NCBI RefSeq assembly: GCF_030272615.1
Contig: NC_081405.1
Span: forward strand, 570,399,095-570,463,094
DNA length: 64,000 nt
Origin: Cryptomeria japonica
Taxonomy: Eukaryota > Streptophyta > Pinopsida > Cupressales > Cupressaceae
Direction: 5' to 3'
Part shown: in pieces, positions 46,804 through 57,176 of the stretch
How the letters are laid out: the number at the start of each line of letters is the position of its first letter
Position numbering within the stretch: position 1 is the first letter of the stretch
Position numbers and translations under genes: made by a program
The notes under the pieces: model-generated
What the model was told of the DNA's origin: nothing
What the model saw: only the letters and a program-made list of their open reading frames with translations
Databases searched by the model: none

Positions 46804-47760
46804 AAGAAGAGTGCAAGAAAGAAGACACAAGAGACACCCCCCCTTTCCACTAGTCTTTGAAATCACCTCCCCCAAATATTACAAGGTTGGCACTTTATAA
46901 TTAGTGCATTTACAAGGCTTTTATCAGATTACAATGCTTTCTAAAACTTTAATGGCCAAAATAGAAATTTTAAATACATATAAATTTAACACAAAATCTG
47001 AAAAAATTAGCCTTATAGCTAGTCAATGTATCTTAATACCTTTCCAACAACTATTCGTTTCTGTAAAATAGAGTTGTGAGAAGAAAGATATGATCTATAG
47101 AAGGGAAAAAAAAACATGCAGCTGATTCAACCTGCAATTATGAAGAGTGCTCATTTCCAGCTTTCTGTCAAGTACTCATTTGCAAAAAACTGACACCCGA
47201 GGCAAAAGTTATGCAACTTTTAAGAAAGGTTGCTGAATTTTCCTGATAGAAAACGGCTTAAGCCTTGTTGAAACTCGATTTCTGCAAAAATTATTAATTT
47301 TCTAGAAAAACCCTCCATAACCCAGAAGTTTATCGATGCTGGGAACAAAACCCAGAAGTATTTTTTTCTGAAAATGAACGAAGGTTAGAACACTAGGACC
47401 GAAATGAAAATAGCTCTAGTAAAATATTTCACTTTGATTTTTTTTACTGTGTTCTCCAAACTCTGAATTTGGTGAAATAAAAGTCACTTATGATTTTCAC
47501 AAGCCTTCTGGACACTTTGGAAATGCTAAAGAAGCCTCCAATATTACCAAAAATGCTGCAATCACCCAGATCTCAAAGAACACATATATAAAACCAGATT
47601 TAACTAGAAGCTTATTTTCCTTTAAATTGTTCTGATTCTCCAGATCACACGAAAATGCAGGAGAAGAGCATACTTGGTTTTTAAGAAAAATATTAGCTAT
47701 CTAACAATCTCAAATCTCTCAAATAAATCAGAAAAGCAATGAGCTATACCAGACAACACG
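46804..47760 (-). other. Untranslated leader of copia interior B
   Basis: Noncoding; it matches the leader of interior A with scattered single-base differences. Confidence 0.75.
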
Positions 47761-47772
47761 GCTCTGATACCA
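47761..47772 (-). promoter_or_regulatory. Primer-binding site, copia interior B
   Basis: The minus strand reads TGGTATCAGAGC, abutting LTR 3. Confidence 0.93.
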
Positions 47773-48434
47773 TGTTAAATTCTATGAGAAGCAAGAATCG
47801 AGCCAGGATCTGATGTCAGTCATAGATCACATGCAACTCCAAGCAATGGATGATCGAAGATCAATATAGCTGAAAGAAGATAAATCTGATATGAGAGAAA
47901 AATAGAGATAAAGAAGAGAATTTAGAGAAGACTCTCACCGAGCTATCACTTAACTAGTGAAGGTGAGAGTATATTGCTTATTATATAGAAAAATAATAGC
48001 ATATACAACCAAGAGGTGCATTAACTCCCACCTCCATGAAAAGTGGGAGGTTTTACCTACTACCCCATAAAAGGTGGGAGGTTTTTACCTACTTGGTAAA
48101 TGTCAAAACATGTGACATAACCTCCTTACATGAAAACAAAAAAGGAGTTATAAGAGGTGGCACATAAGGCCAAAAGAGGGTGAGAAACCCAACTACCCCA
48201 TAACCCACTTAGGAAATGACAAAATAGTGGTTATGAGAGGTGGCACAACAAGCCAAAAGAGGGTGTGTAACTCAACTACCCATGTGAGGTGGAGAGTTAC
48301 ACATGTAGCTAATTGTATTCTGCCACCTGTCCTCATATTAACCACACCTAATAACCTAAGCAAGCTTAATAATATATGTGTAGGAAAAATAAATACCCCC
48401 TAACATAAGGAAAATAAAAAAACCTACACTAACA
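47773..48434 (-). repeat. Copia LTR 3 (5' LTR of interior B)
   Basis: 662 bp, very close to LTR 2. AACCT follows, the right copy of the target duplication. Confidence 0.93.
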
Positions 48435-48439
48435 AACCT

Positions 48440-48806
48440 CCCATGGGAGAAAAGTAGAAAAAGATTGCTACAGAGGGTGGACAGAGTGCTACTGTTGGGA
48501 AAATTAGTTCGGGTCCGTGTATTAGAACCAGGAGCCAGAGTCAGGACTAGGGAGCCTCCAAATTCATCATGGAGGACTTGGAGAAGATTAATAGGAGTAT
48601 TATTTAGAAAAATACTGAATTGATGCACTTTCTTCGTTGAGTGCGTGGTCCTATTTTTTGGTTCATCTTTTTGTTTTTTGCTATCGGTCTATGTGGGGCT
48701 TGTCCCCTGTTCTAATTAGTTTTTTGATCTAGTTGGCTGCTGGCCTTGGTCTGTAATACTTTGTGTGTCAGGTACCTATAAAAATTGTTTATCTATATCA
48801 AAAACT
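48440..48806 (+). mobile_element. Right part of the retroposon-like fragment
   Basis: Continues 35707-35898. After a decayed coding-looking stretch it becomes T-rich, with a Pol II-like 3' untranslated character, and ends in TATCTATATCAAAAA just before the satellite resumes. A short A-tail after a T-rich 3' end suits a LINE or retroposed transcript. No reverse transcriptase is present. Confidence 0.4.
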
Positions 48807-48985
48807 CTAAATCAAATTGAATCCTAACCTTCAACTAAATTTCAAACCCTAATCCAAAAACTAAACCAGATTTACACCTAACACTAAACAAAAACTAACT
48901 ATAACACTAAATCAAATGAAACCCTAAGACTAACACTAAACCAAAACAAACCCTAATACTAAAATAAAGGAAACCCTAACTGTAG
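48807..48985. repeat. Degenerate telomere-like satellite, right block
   Basis: Variants of CTAAACCAAATGAAACCCTAA continue the main block on the same strand after the split insertion. Confidence 0.85.
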
Positions 48986-49554
48986 TACCACTACCCTGTT
49001 CAAACCCTGTTTGACCTCGTTGACCAAGGTTGACATTTCTGTGGCTTATGTGGATGGTGGATTTATTGTGATGTGTATTCTGTTATTACATTTAAGAGTG
49101 TAATTAGATGAATTTGATTATGCAATATTGCTTATTGATGAGTAGTTGTGAACTTTTCTTCTGTATCATATTTGATTAATGCAAAAATGTTAATTTTATT
49201 TATGTGTTGCTAACAATGGACTAACACATCTGGTTCATGTGCAAGAAGAGATTACTTTAGTGGTGGATATTTTCCAATGGAAACTTTTTCACGTCGATGA
49301 CTTGGGAAATGGCGAATATTTTGTACCGATTGGGGGTGGTCATGTCGCCAAAACATTATCAATTTTCGTCAAATTCACTGTCTGATCACCATATGTAATA
49401 ATTGTTACGGCTATTAATATGTTCCAGATGGTGAGGCAGAGTTTCACGTTCCATTAATAATATTTCTTTCATGATACTTTGGTGGATTTCATATGTAAAT
49501 CCCCCATGTGGCATTCTAGGAAAGATACTATTATTTACTTTGGGACTGATATGT
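48986..49554. other. Spacer containing a decayed copy of sequence found near 63.3 kb
   Basis: Positions about 49380-49520 resemble 63235-63385 in the same orientation (TGACGGCTATCAA/TTACGGCTATTAA, GGTGAGGCAGAG/AATGAGGCAGAG, TAAATCCCCCATGTGGCATTCTA/TAGATCCCCCATGCGGGATTCTA). The rest is unassigned. A 44-bp period (CTATTATTTACTTTGGGAC) begins at the right end. Confidence 0.55.
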
Positions 49555-51890
49555 AAAAGAATGACAAAAACTGCTATTATTTACTATGGGACCAATACAT
49601 TAAGGAAAGATAGGAATTAGATGGATCTAATTCTAATAGATCTAGATTCTGATCTAATTCCAAGGGGGCTTTTAAGTGTGCCTCTTCTGTCCCTTAATTT
49701 GAATTATATATTGAGGATGCTAAAATTAGGGTAAATATGCTAGAATTGATGTAAATATGCTTGGACAGTAAGCTATAGTCATAGGATCGAGCCACAAACT
49801 AGGATCTAATGTTTATAAGAGCATTCAGATCTATTCCCATAAGGACCTTTTTATTTGTTACGATCGGGATGGTGGTCACTCTAGTCCTCTACACTTTTTG
49901 CACTCCAATGGGAGATTGATTTTTCACTTTAAATAAAGCTTATTCTAAAGATTGCAAATTTGTACCAAATTGTGCACACAATAGAGAAGGGAAATAGGTT
50001 GGGAATAGGGGTTTCCCTAAGTTAAACCCTAGTTTAGGAATAAACCTTGAATGAAATATTACAAATACTAAAATAAACAATGGAAAGATATACCTCAGAT
50101 CTCTAGTGATTGATAATGATGCTTTCCTTCTTGAATGTAATCACATATGTTGTATGAAATGGAATGAATAAGAAAAAACCCTAATCACACACACATGCTT
50201 GCATATTAATGTTGTAATTTGCTCCACAATGGTTGACTTAAGGAAATGCAACCTTGAAGATCTCTCAAAATTCTTGATGATGAAAACTTCAATGCTTGAA
50301 TGTTGTAGGTCGAATGCTTGGAGTCTAAGGATTGAAATGAATTGATTGATTTCTTTCTATATGAGGATCTAGGTCTATTTACCAATTAGGAAAACCTTGA
50401 ATGGTTACATAGAGCAACCAAATTCATTTCTCATCTGAGAGATAGGTCACACCCTCCTCTTAAAAAAATGGGTCCCATTGAGGGGACTAGGGCACTGTAT
50501 GCTCTTGTCCAAGACCAAGGCGCCAGTGCCCTAGTCCTCCTCAGTCATGGAGCTTAAATTGGCCTCAAGGAGAAGGACATACACCTAGAGGATCATTTTA
50601 TAAGTGCATAAAAGTTTGAGTTAAGACATTGAATGGACCTAGACAAGAGATGAGGGAGAGATGTGCTAAAGTGGGAGCACAAATATGAGGTGTAAATTGG
50701 CTTGATGACAATTTGCAATGCTAGGGGTCTTCTAGATCTTCTCTTGAAGCTAGGATATTTCCTTCACTTGATGTATATAGAAGAAACCTTCATCTAGCAT
50801 CCCTCTTCTACTGCATGCAATGAAAGTTTTGAGCTTATGGGTTATCTTCGTACACTTGTTAGTAAAGAGGTTGATGCTAGTTTTAAAATATATTTTTCCC
50901 AATATTAAAAATAAATATCTATATTAGTAGAAATTAAATGAGAAGAATAGAAATTAAATGACCAGAAGAAAATTGTTAAAAATGAATAACAACAATAACC
51001 CTGAACTTAATAGTCCTAATCCTTAGCGCTATCTCAAGAAATGTTACAAAAAATTACTAGCCTCCACTATGTTCATAAATTTGGTGCAATATATCATGCA
51101 CTCAGCTTGGTTGAGGTGTTCAATGGGGTAGCTTAATGTCTTAAATGGGGGTTCAGTTAATTATTGGCCAAGGATATATCCTTAAAGATGGCACTAGCAC
51201 TATATATGTAGCAAACTATTTCTCAAGTTTCTTATCATTACATAAAGAAACACTAATTAACAAAAGTAAAAGTAGTGTTGAAAGAGAGACCTATCTAATA
51301 CAATATTTTCTATAGAAGACTTAAGAGAAACTAAATTTTTGGTTGTAGATAATAGTTCATAACTAATGAAAAGTGAAAACTTCATAACTAATGGCAAGTA
51401 ACAACTTGGTTGCAACTAGGATTCTAATTATTAAAGAATTAACAAATCATAAAAGCAATAAGTTAACAATCATTAAGGAACTAATAGAAAACTAGCTACT
51501 ATATTTATAAAAAACTAATAATAGAAAATATAGAGGATTACATTATGTCAAGTGGCCTTTGTTTCAGGAGTATAATCTCTGAGAAGTAATAGTACACTTA
51601 ACTCAAAAGATAATTGACATCATACATTCTCATTCATAATGCATATCCAGATAATATGAATGCAAGTACACAGAAATATAGCAATAACCATTTTTACATT
51701 GTTCATAATTCTAACATTCATTATCTAGTAAAAACAAAAACAACTTAAAATGCTAACTAAAGAAGATCCTAACTAACACAAAACTTCCTCCTTTTAAAGA
51801 AATTCATATGGAGTGGATCATTACTTCTTTGAACTAATCCTAAATAGATTTTACATCACTTTAACACTAAGGAAAGTTATTAAGTGAGGA
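49555..51890. repeat. Tandem segmental duplication, copy 1
   Basis: The complete copy of a ~2.34-kb noncoding unit, from AAAAGAATGACAAAAACTGC to about 51890. It matches 52024-53179 at an offset near 2470 bp, then 56743-57176 after the interruption. No coding homology is seen; short frames are all broken. It may itself be an old noncoding repeat. Confidence 0.85.
50484..50537. repeat. Perfect 14-bp inverted repeat in copy 1
   Basis: GGACTAGGGCACTG at 50484-50497 and its exact complement at 50524-50537, with a 26-bp loop. The counterpart in copy 2 near 52959 has lost the pairing. Confidence 0.85.
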
Positions 51891-52023
51891 ATTTTTAGTT
51901 TTTTTTGCATTGTTTCCTTAATTCTTTAGTAATAAAGAATCTATATGTACACTAAATGGGTCTTTGGATGGTTGTGTTGACTCCATTGGGTCCTATGTTG
52001 GTGAAAATATTAGGGTTTCCACC

Positions 52024-53179
52024 AAAAGAATGATGAAAACTGCTATTATTTACTTTGGCACTGATACATTAAGGAAAGATAGGAATTAGATAGATCTAAT
52101 TCTAATAAATCTAGATTTTGATCTAATTCCAAGGGGGGTTTTAAGTGTACCTCTTCTTTCCCTTAAGTTGAATTGATTTATTGAAGATGTTAAAATTAGG
52201 GTAAATATGCTAGAATTGATGTAAAAATGCTTGGATAGTAAGCTATAGTCATCGGATCGAGCCAAAAACTAGGATCTAATGTTTATAAGAGCATTCAAAC
52301 CTATTCCCATAAGGAGCTCCTCATTTGTTAGGATCGAGATGGTGGTCGCTTTGGTCCTCTACACTTTTCACACTCTAATGGAGGATTAATTTCTCACTAT
52401 AAATAAAGCTTATTCTGAAGATTGTAGATCGGTACCTAATCATGCACACACTAGAAAAGGGAAATAGGTTGGGAATAGGGGTTTCCCCTTGTTAAACCTT
52501 AGTTTAGGAATTAACCTTTAATGAAATATTGTAAATACTAAAATAAACAATGGAAAGATGTACCTCATATCTTCATTGATTGATAATGATGATTTACTTC
52601 TTGAATGCAATCACATATGTTTTATGAAATGAAATTAACAAGACAAAACCCTAAACACAGACGTGCATTCTTGCATATTAATGTTGTAATTTTCTTGATA
52701 GTAGTTGATTGAAGGAAATGCAACCTTGAAGATCTCTGGAAATGCTTGATGATGAATACTTCAATTCTTTAGTGCTTTAGGTTGAATGCGTGAAATCTTA
52801 GGATTCAAATAAATGTAATGATGTCCTTATATATGAGGATCTAGTTCTATTTACCAATTAGGCCAACCTCCAATGCTCACATAGAGCCACCAAATTCATT
52901 TTGCATCAGAGAGACAGGTCACACCCTCCCCTTAAAAAAAAATGGTCCCATTAAGGGGGACTAGGGTGTTGGGTGCTCTGGTCTAGGACTAAGACACTTG
53001 TTCCATGGTCCTCATTCAGGGAGCTTAAATTGGCCTTGAGGAGAAGGACATATGCCTGGAGGATCATTTGGTAAGTGTATGTGGCATAAAAGTTGGAGTT
53101 AAGGAACTGAATGGACCCAGATAGGAGACAAGGGAAAGACACACTAAAGTAGGAACACAAACATGAGGCATAAATTTGG
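52024..53179. repeat. Tandem segmental duplication, copy 2, left part
   Basis: Aligns with 49555-50700. It ends at ATAAATTTGG, where an LTR element begins; copy 1 continues there with TAAATTGGCTTGATG. Confidence 0.85.
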
Positions 53180-54694
53180 TGTGGGAGCACCTAGTTCTTG
53201 TTTAGATTTTGATGTAATTTTAGACTAAATGGATAAGGTCTAGGCTTAATAAAGCCATTTTGTGATGTAATAAGGTCCATGTGGACCAATTTTAATGTAT
53301 TTGAGTCATTTAAAGTCAACTAGGTTCATTTACAGTTATTTAAACTCTATTATATTACTGGAAAAGAGAGAGGTTGGAGGTTTGTTCCAAGAAGACATGA
53401 ATATGGCATGAAATATTGAAAAACAACCCATGTTTCCCTTGTTGTAGTCACTTTGTTCTTGTATTTAAAAAGTATTCATGGATTGAATCTAGTTGTGGAT
53501 AAAATTATTGTGATTTTACTTTATTTTAGAACTAGTTTGATGCAAATTCATCAAGTTTTAAGAGAGTTATAGTTAATTCTTTCAAAACAAGCTGAATTAT
53601 GGATTAGGGAGACTAGTGAATACAATAAATTCTATAAAATTTATTTTACTTGGTGGAATGGTCTAAAAATTAGTGAAATGGTTCTTTCATGCATTTTATT
53701 TCACACTCCAAAGTTGTGAACCAAAAGGTTGATGTTTTATATGGATATTTCGATGTCGTAGTTGATGTTTTTCTCATGTTTTAATCAAACAATGATGCAT
53801 AGATGGTAGGTTTTGATAAAAAAGATCTTGGTGAATGATTTGTGAGAGTTGGAGTAGTATGTCCAAACCCTATGTGGGGTGTTTCAATCTTTGGAAAAAA
53901 AATTTATACTCGAGAGAGCATAGAACTAACAAACCCTCATTGTATGCAAGCCTAGATAGGCCAAAAGGTAAGCTTTTGGAGCTTGGTGAAATTGTGATTG
54001 TGTTCCTTGATAAAAACATTTAATTTTGTATATTTGAGACCTCTGGAGACTTATACAACTGGTTTTGGTATTTGGGTTGAAGGATTTCACAGGTTTTCTT
54101 TGCAAAAGTGGCCTAATTAGTCCTAGGAAATAGAGGACAACAAATGTTTGAAGCATGTTTTTCAAAACAATGTTGCCTTATTTTTGATATGTTTTAAAGA
54201 AGACAAATGGGTACTGAAATATGTTTTTTAAGGTTGATATATGAGGTCTTATTCAAATGTTGTGAAGGAAAATTCCTATTTGAAGGGCTCATAGGAGATA
54301 AGCCAATTAGGGGATGCATATAGGGGTTTGATGAAACTAGAGTTTCTGTTAGTATACAAGGGTGTATATATGTTTTATTTAATTGATTTAATATGTTCCC
54401 AAAGTTAGCGGAGTCTTGTGAACCATCAATGCCTTATTCGGTGTTTGTAATCTTATGAGGCATAATGCAATTGTGAAGAGAACTTGGGTTTGCTAATGGT
54501 TGAGAGTGAAGGTTGGTTAAAAGTTAAAATTAATATGAATACATATGTTTCCACCATCATGATGGATCAGAGACTAAATTATGCAGGGTTTCCTTGTCTA
54601 ATGTGATTGGCTTTTTGGACTATGGGAATATTACGAGCCCATTGTTGTGAAATATGCCTACATGGTGTTGATTGTAACCCCACCTTCTACATCA
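53180..54694 (+). repeat. 5' LTR of the non-autonomous element
   Basis: 1515 bp, TG to CA. The first ~460 bp align with 55790-55891 plus 56242-56740; the rest has no partner because the 3' LTR is cut. Confidence 0.8.
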
Positions 54695-54696
54695 AT

Positions 54697-54708
54697 TGGT
54701 ATCAAAGC
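54697..54708 (+). promoter_or_regulatory. Primer-binding site of the non-autonomous element
   Basis: TGGTATCAAAGC, an initiator-methionine tRNA type site with one change from TGGTATCAGAGC, two bases after the LTR. Confidence 0.85.
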
Positions 54709-54871
54709 TCAGAAGGTATGGACAAATTGAGTTGGAAGTGTGTGTTTGTGTGTTTGTGTTTTTGTAGGTTGAGAAGAGAACCTGGTTGCCAAAAGACTAG
54801 GTAGAGAAGAGAAAGACCTAGGTGAGGCAAGGACAAAGTGGAAGCAAGGTTAAAGGGACTTTCTTGAAGAG

Positions 54872-55090
54872 ATGGATTTGTTAAAGAGGTATTTCATAGG
54901 TGATGGTTCAACAAAGAAGAAACAAGATAAGAAAAGAGAAGAAAAAGAGAGAAATATGAAAGAGGAAAGGATGAAGCAAAACAAGTTTGAGTAAGAGATA
55001 AGAAAAATAAGGCAAACTTTGGAACAAATGGTAAAGGATATGGAAGAGATGAAAGAGAGAACATATCAGTTTCTCAAACAAGACACAAGT
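54872..55090 (+). pseudogene. N-terminal coiled-coil frame of the non-autonomous element
   Basis: The ATG at 54872 opens MDLLKRYFIGDGSTKKKQ. The frame is followed by a strongly charged Lys/Glu helix and, past a TAA, LEQMVKDMEEMKERTYQ. This looks like the first residues of the element's polyprotein. The frame ends near 55093. I do not recognise a capsid domain. Confidence 0.5.
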
Positions 55091-55176
55091 TGACATTTCA
55101 CAGTTATAAAGAGAGTTGTATGGCCTATTCAAAAGATGATTAAAAAAAAAGATAATTTAAAACATTAGAACCAGAT

Positions 55177-55827
55177 ATGAAGACAAAAGAACCTATGATG
55201 GAAAGAGGTAATGAACAAACAAAGGAGGATAAAGAAGAAGATTTATGGACAATATATGCAACCATTGAGAATGAATGGAATAGTAAGGTTGGAGTTGAAC
55301 AAGTTGAGGTGACGATGATAGAAGAAGAAGAAGAAGAAGAATGTATAGAGATTGATGATAAGATTGGTGATGAAAGGATGCAAACAACTCCATCAGATGT
55401 TGTCATGCAGCAAGAGTCACCAAGGAGATTTGAGAAGAAAAACAAAGATTTCATGTATGACCTTGATACTAATCCAATTGTTTTTGTCCATGAAGTTGTT
55501 ATTGTATTTGTCTCAGTCCAGATATCAAGTAAAGAAGATTGGAAAAGGAAACAATTTCCTTTTGACGGGTCCAAATACCTAACCAAGAGAATGGGAAGAC
55601 CAAGACTGAAGATGAAGCGGAATGTTGGTCCAATTTCTAGAGATGATATATGTTTTCAATCACTAGTTCACTGGAAGGGTACACCAGATGAAAGAAGAAT
55701 TTGGATATCAAAGAAGGAGGAGATCAAACATGATTTTGTTGTAGGTCCTCAATCAAGGGACTTGAGTTTCTTTTTCATGGGCTGTATGGTGAAGGAGCAC
55801 CTAGTTCTTGTTCAAATTTTGATTTAA
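55177..55827 (+). CDS. Acidic ORF with a chromodomain-like C-terminal part
   Basis: A 216-codon open frame. Residues 1-70 are acidic, with a Glu run from GAA repeats at 55320-55340. The middle is a degraded linker. Residues about 127-195 read GSKYLTKRMGRPRLK, then SLVHWKGTPDERRIWISK, which follows the V-x-W-K-G/aromatic pattern of a chromovirus chromodomain. So the frame looks like the two ends of a pol polyprotein joined by internal deletion. The last ~12 codons run into the 3' LTR. The chromodomain call is by pattern only, and whether it is translated is unknown. Confidence 0.55.
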   Translation: MKTKEPMMERGNEQTKEDKEEDLWTIYATIENEWNSKVGVEQVEVTMIEEEEEEECIEIDDKIGDERMQTTPSDVVMQQESPRRFEKKNKDFMYDLDTNPIVFVHEVVIVFVSVQISSKEDWKRKQFPFDGSKYLTKRMGRPRLKMKRNVGPISRDDICFQSLVHWKGTPDERRIWISKKEEIKHDFVVGPQSRDLSFFFMGCMVKEHLVLVQILI

Positions 55828-56740
55828 ATTTAGGCTAAATGGATAGTGTCTAGGATTAAGCAAGGAATTTTGTGATGTAATAAGGTCCATGTTTTACAAG
55901 CTAGGGTTTTTGTTGCACCAAATGATATGACCTGTCAATACACGATACAACCACTACACTTATACAATCCACAGGAGGCTATTAAACCATGTCGTGAATC
56001 CCTGTGAGGAATGTTGGCCTACTGCCAACAACCCCCCCCCAAGTGTCACTCATCATGGCCTGCATGATTCAACCCTATGACCAAACTCTAATACCACTTG
56101 TTACAAGCTAGGGTTTCCATGGCACCAAAAGATTGACCCGTCAATGCCTGATACAACCACTAGACTAATAGAATCCACAGGAGGTTGTTAAAGCATGTCA
56201 CGACTCCTCGTGAGGGATGGTGGTCCACTGCCAACACCATGTAGACCATATTTAATGTATTTGAGTCATTTGGATTCAAATAGGTTCATGTTGTTAAGTT
56301 TTGTCAAAAATGCAAAGAAAATTGTAAAGTTGTCATGTTAAAAAGTTGTCAAATTGCAAGTTTTGGGAAGTTTAAGGGTCATCGAGCCCAAAAGTTAGTT
56401 TTGTTTAGTTGCAAATATTTATTAAAGGGTGTAAGGGTGTTATAAACTCCATTCCATCATTGGAAAAGACATAGTTTTGAGGTTTGTGTGAAGAAGCCTT
56501 GAATATAGCATGAAATACTGAAAAATAACCCATGTTTCCCTTGTTGCAGTCACATTATTCTTGTATTTGTAGTTTATTCTTGGCTTGAATCTGGTTGTGG
56601 ATTTAATTATTATAATTTTTCTTTATTTTTTAATTGGTTTGATGCAAAATCATCAAGTTTTAATAAATTTATAGTTAATTCTTTCAAAACAGGCCAAATT
56701 CTAGGTTAGGAAAACCACTAAATACAATAAAATCCATTAA
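55790..56740 (+). repeat. Truncated 3' LTR carrying a TRIM insertion
   Basis: Aligns with the first ~460 bp of the 5' LTR once the TRIM is removed. It breaks off at AATACAATAAAATCCATTA, after which duplication-unit sequence resumes. The right ~1 kb of LTR is missing. Confidence 0.85.
55892..56236 (-). mobile_element. TRIM, 345 bp, with target duplication CCATG
   Basis: Terminal repeats of 139 bp (55892-56030) and 138 bp (56099-56236), about 80% alike by eye, end in ACTGCCAACA and flank only 68 bp. On the minus strand that interior begins with a primer site (TGGTATTAGAG, 56087-56096 complement) and ends in a polypurine tract (GGGGGGGGGT, 56031-56040). CCATG occurs on both sides (55887-55891, 56237-56241). 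The matching place in the 5' LTR (53274 region) reads GTCCATGTGGACC with no insert, an empty site. There is no coding capacity, as usual for TRIMs. Confidence 0.92.
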
Positions 56741-57176
56741 AAAAGTTGACAATCATTAAGGAACCAATAGTAAACTAGCTACTATATTAATAAAAAAGTA
56801 ATAATATAAAACATAGAGGATTACATTAGGTCAAGTGTCCCTTGTTTGAGGAGTATAATCTCTGGGAAGTAATAGTACGCTTAATTTAAAAGATAATTGA
56901 CATCATATATTCTCATTCATAATGCATACCTAGATAATAGGATTACAACTACAAAAAAAATAGAAACAACCATTTTCGCATCGTTCATAATTGTAACATT
57001 CATTATCTAGTAAAAATAAAAACAACTTAAAATGGTAACTAAAGAAGATCATAACTAACACAAAACTTCCTCCTTTTAAAGAAATTCATAGGAAGTGGAT
57101 CATTACTTCTTCCAACTAATCCTAAATATATTTTATATCGCTCTAAGACTAAGGAAACTTATTAATTAAGGAAAAA
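56741..57176. repeat. Tandem segmental duplication, copy 2, right part
   Basis: Aligns with 51459-51890 (AGTTGACAATCATTAAGGA, TATAATCTCTGGGAAGTAATAGTACGC). About 750 bp of the unit, equivalent to 50701-51460, are missing between the two parts of copy 2. Confidence 0.85.

Larger units (their letters stand above)
35899..48434 (-). mobile_element. Tandem Ty1/copia array: LTR-internal-LTR-internal-LTR
   Basis: Three LTRs of 660-662 bp at 35899, 41834 and 47773 separate two interiors of 5275 and 5277 bp that are almost identical. Each interior has its own primer site, polypurine tract and gag-integrase-RT-RNase H order, the Ty1/copia order, on the minus strand. The outer flanks are ACCCT (35894-35898) and AACCT (48435-48439), one target duplication with one change, while the middle LTR has none. 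The array behaves as one insertion that was later duplicated. Confidence 0.93.
53180..56740 (+). mobile_element. Non-autonomous plus-strand LTR element, 3' LTR truncated
   Basis: A 1515-bp 5' LTR (TGTGGGAGCACCTAG to TTCTACATCA), a primer site two bases later, a 1.1-kb interior, and a second LTR starting TGAAGGAGCACCTAG that stops matching near 56740. The interior is far too short for gag-pol and keeps only a coiled-coil N-terminal piece and a chromodomain-like end, so the element needs proteins in trans. A TRIM is inserted in its 3' LTR. It lies in copy 2 of the duplication. Confidence 0.85.

Noticed and set aside
36559-47772. Two independent copia insertions side by side
   Set aside because: They would need a second target duplication and separate LTR pairs (four LTRs). 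There are three LTRs, one duplication, and three shared stops.
48356-48628. 90-codon minus-strand frame as a gene
   Set aside because: It crosses from the copia LTR through the target duplication into the retroposon fragment, so it is a composite of unrelated sequences.
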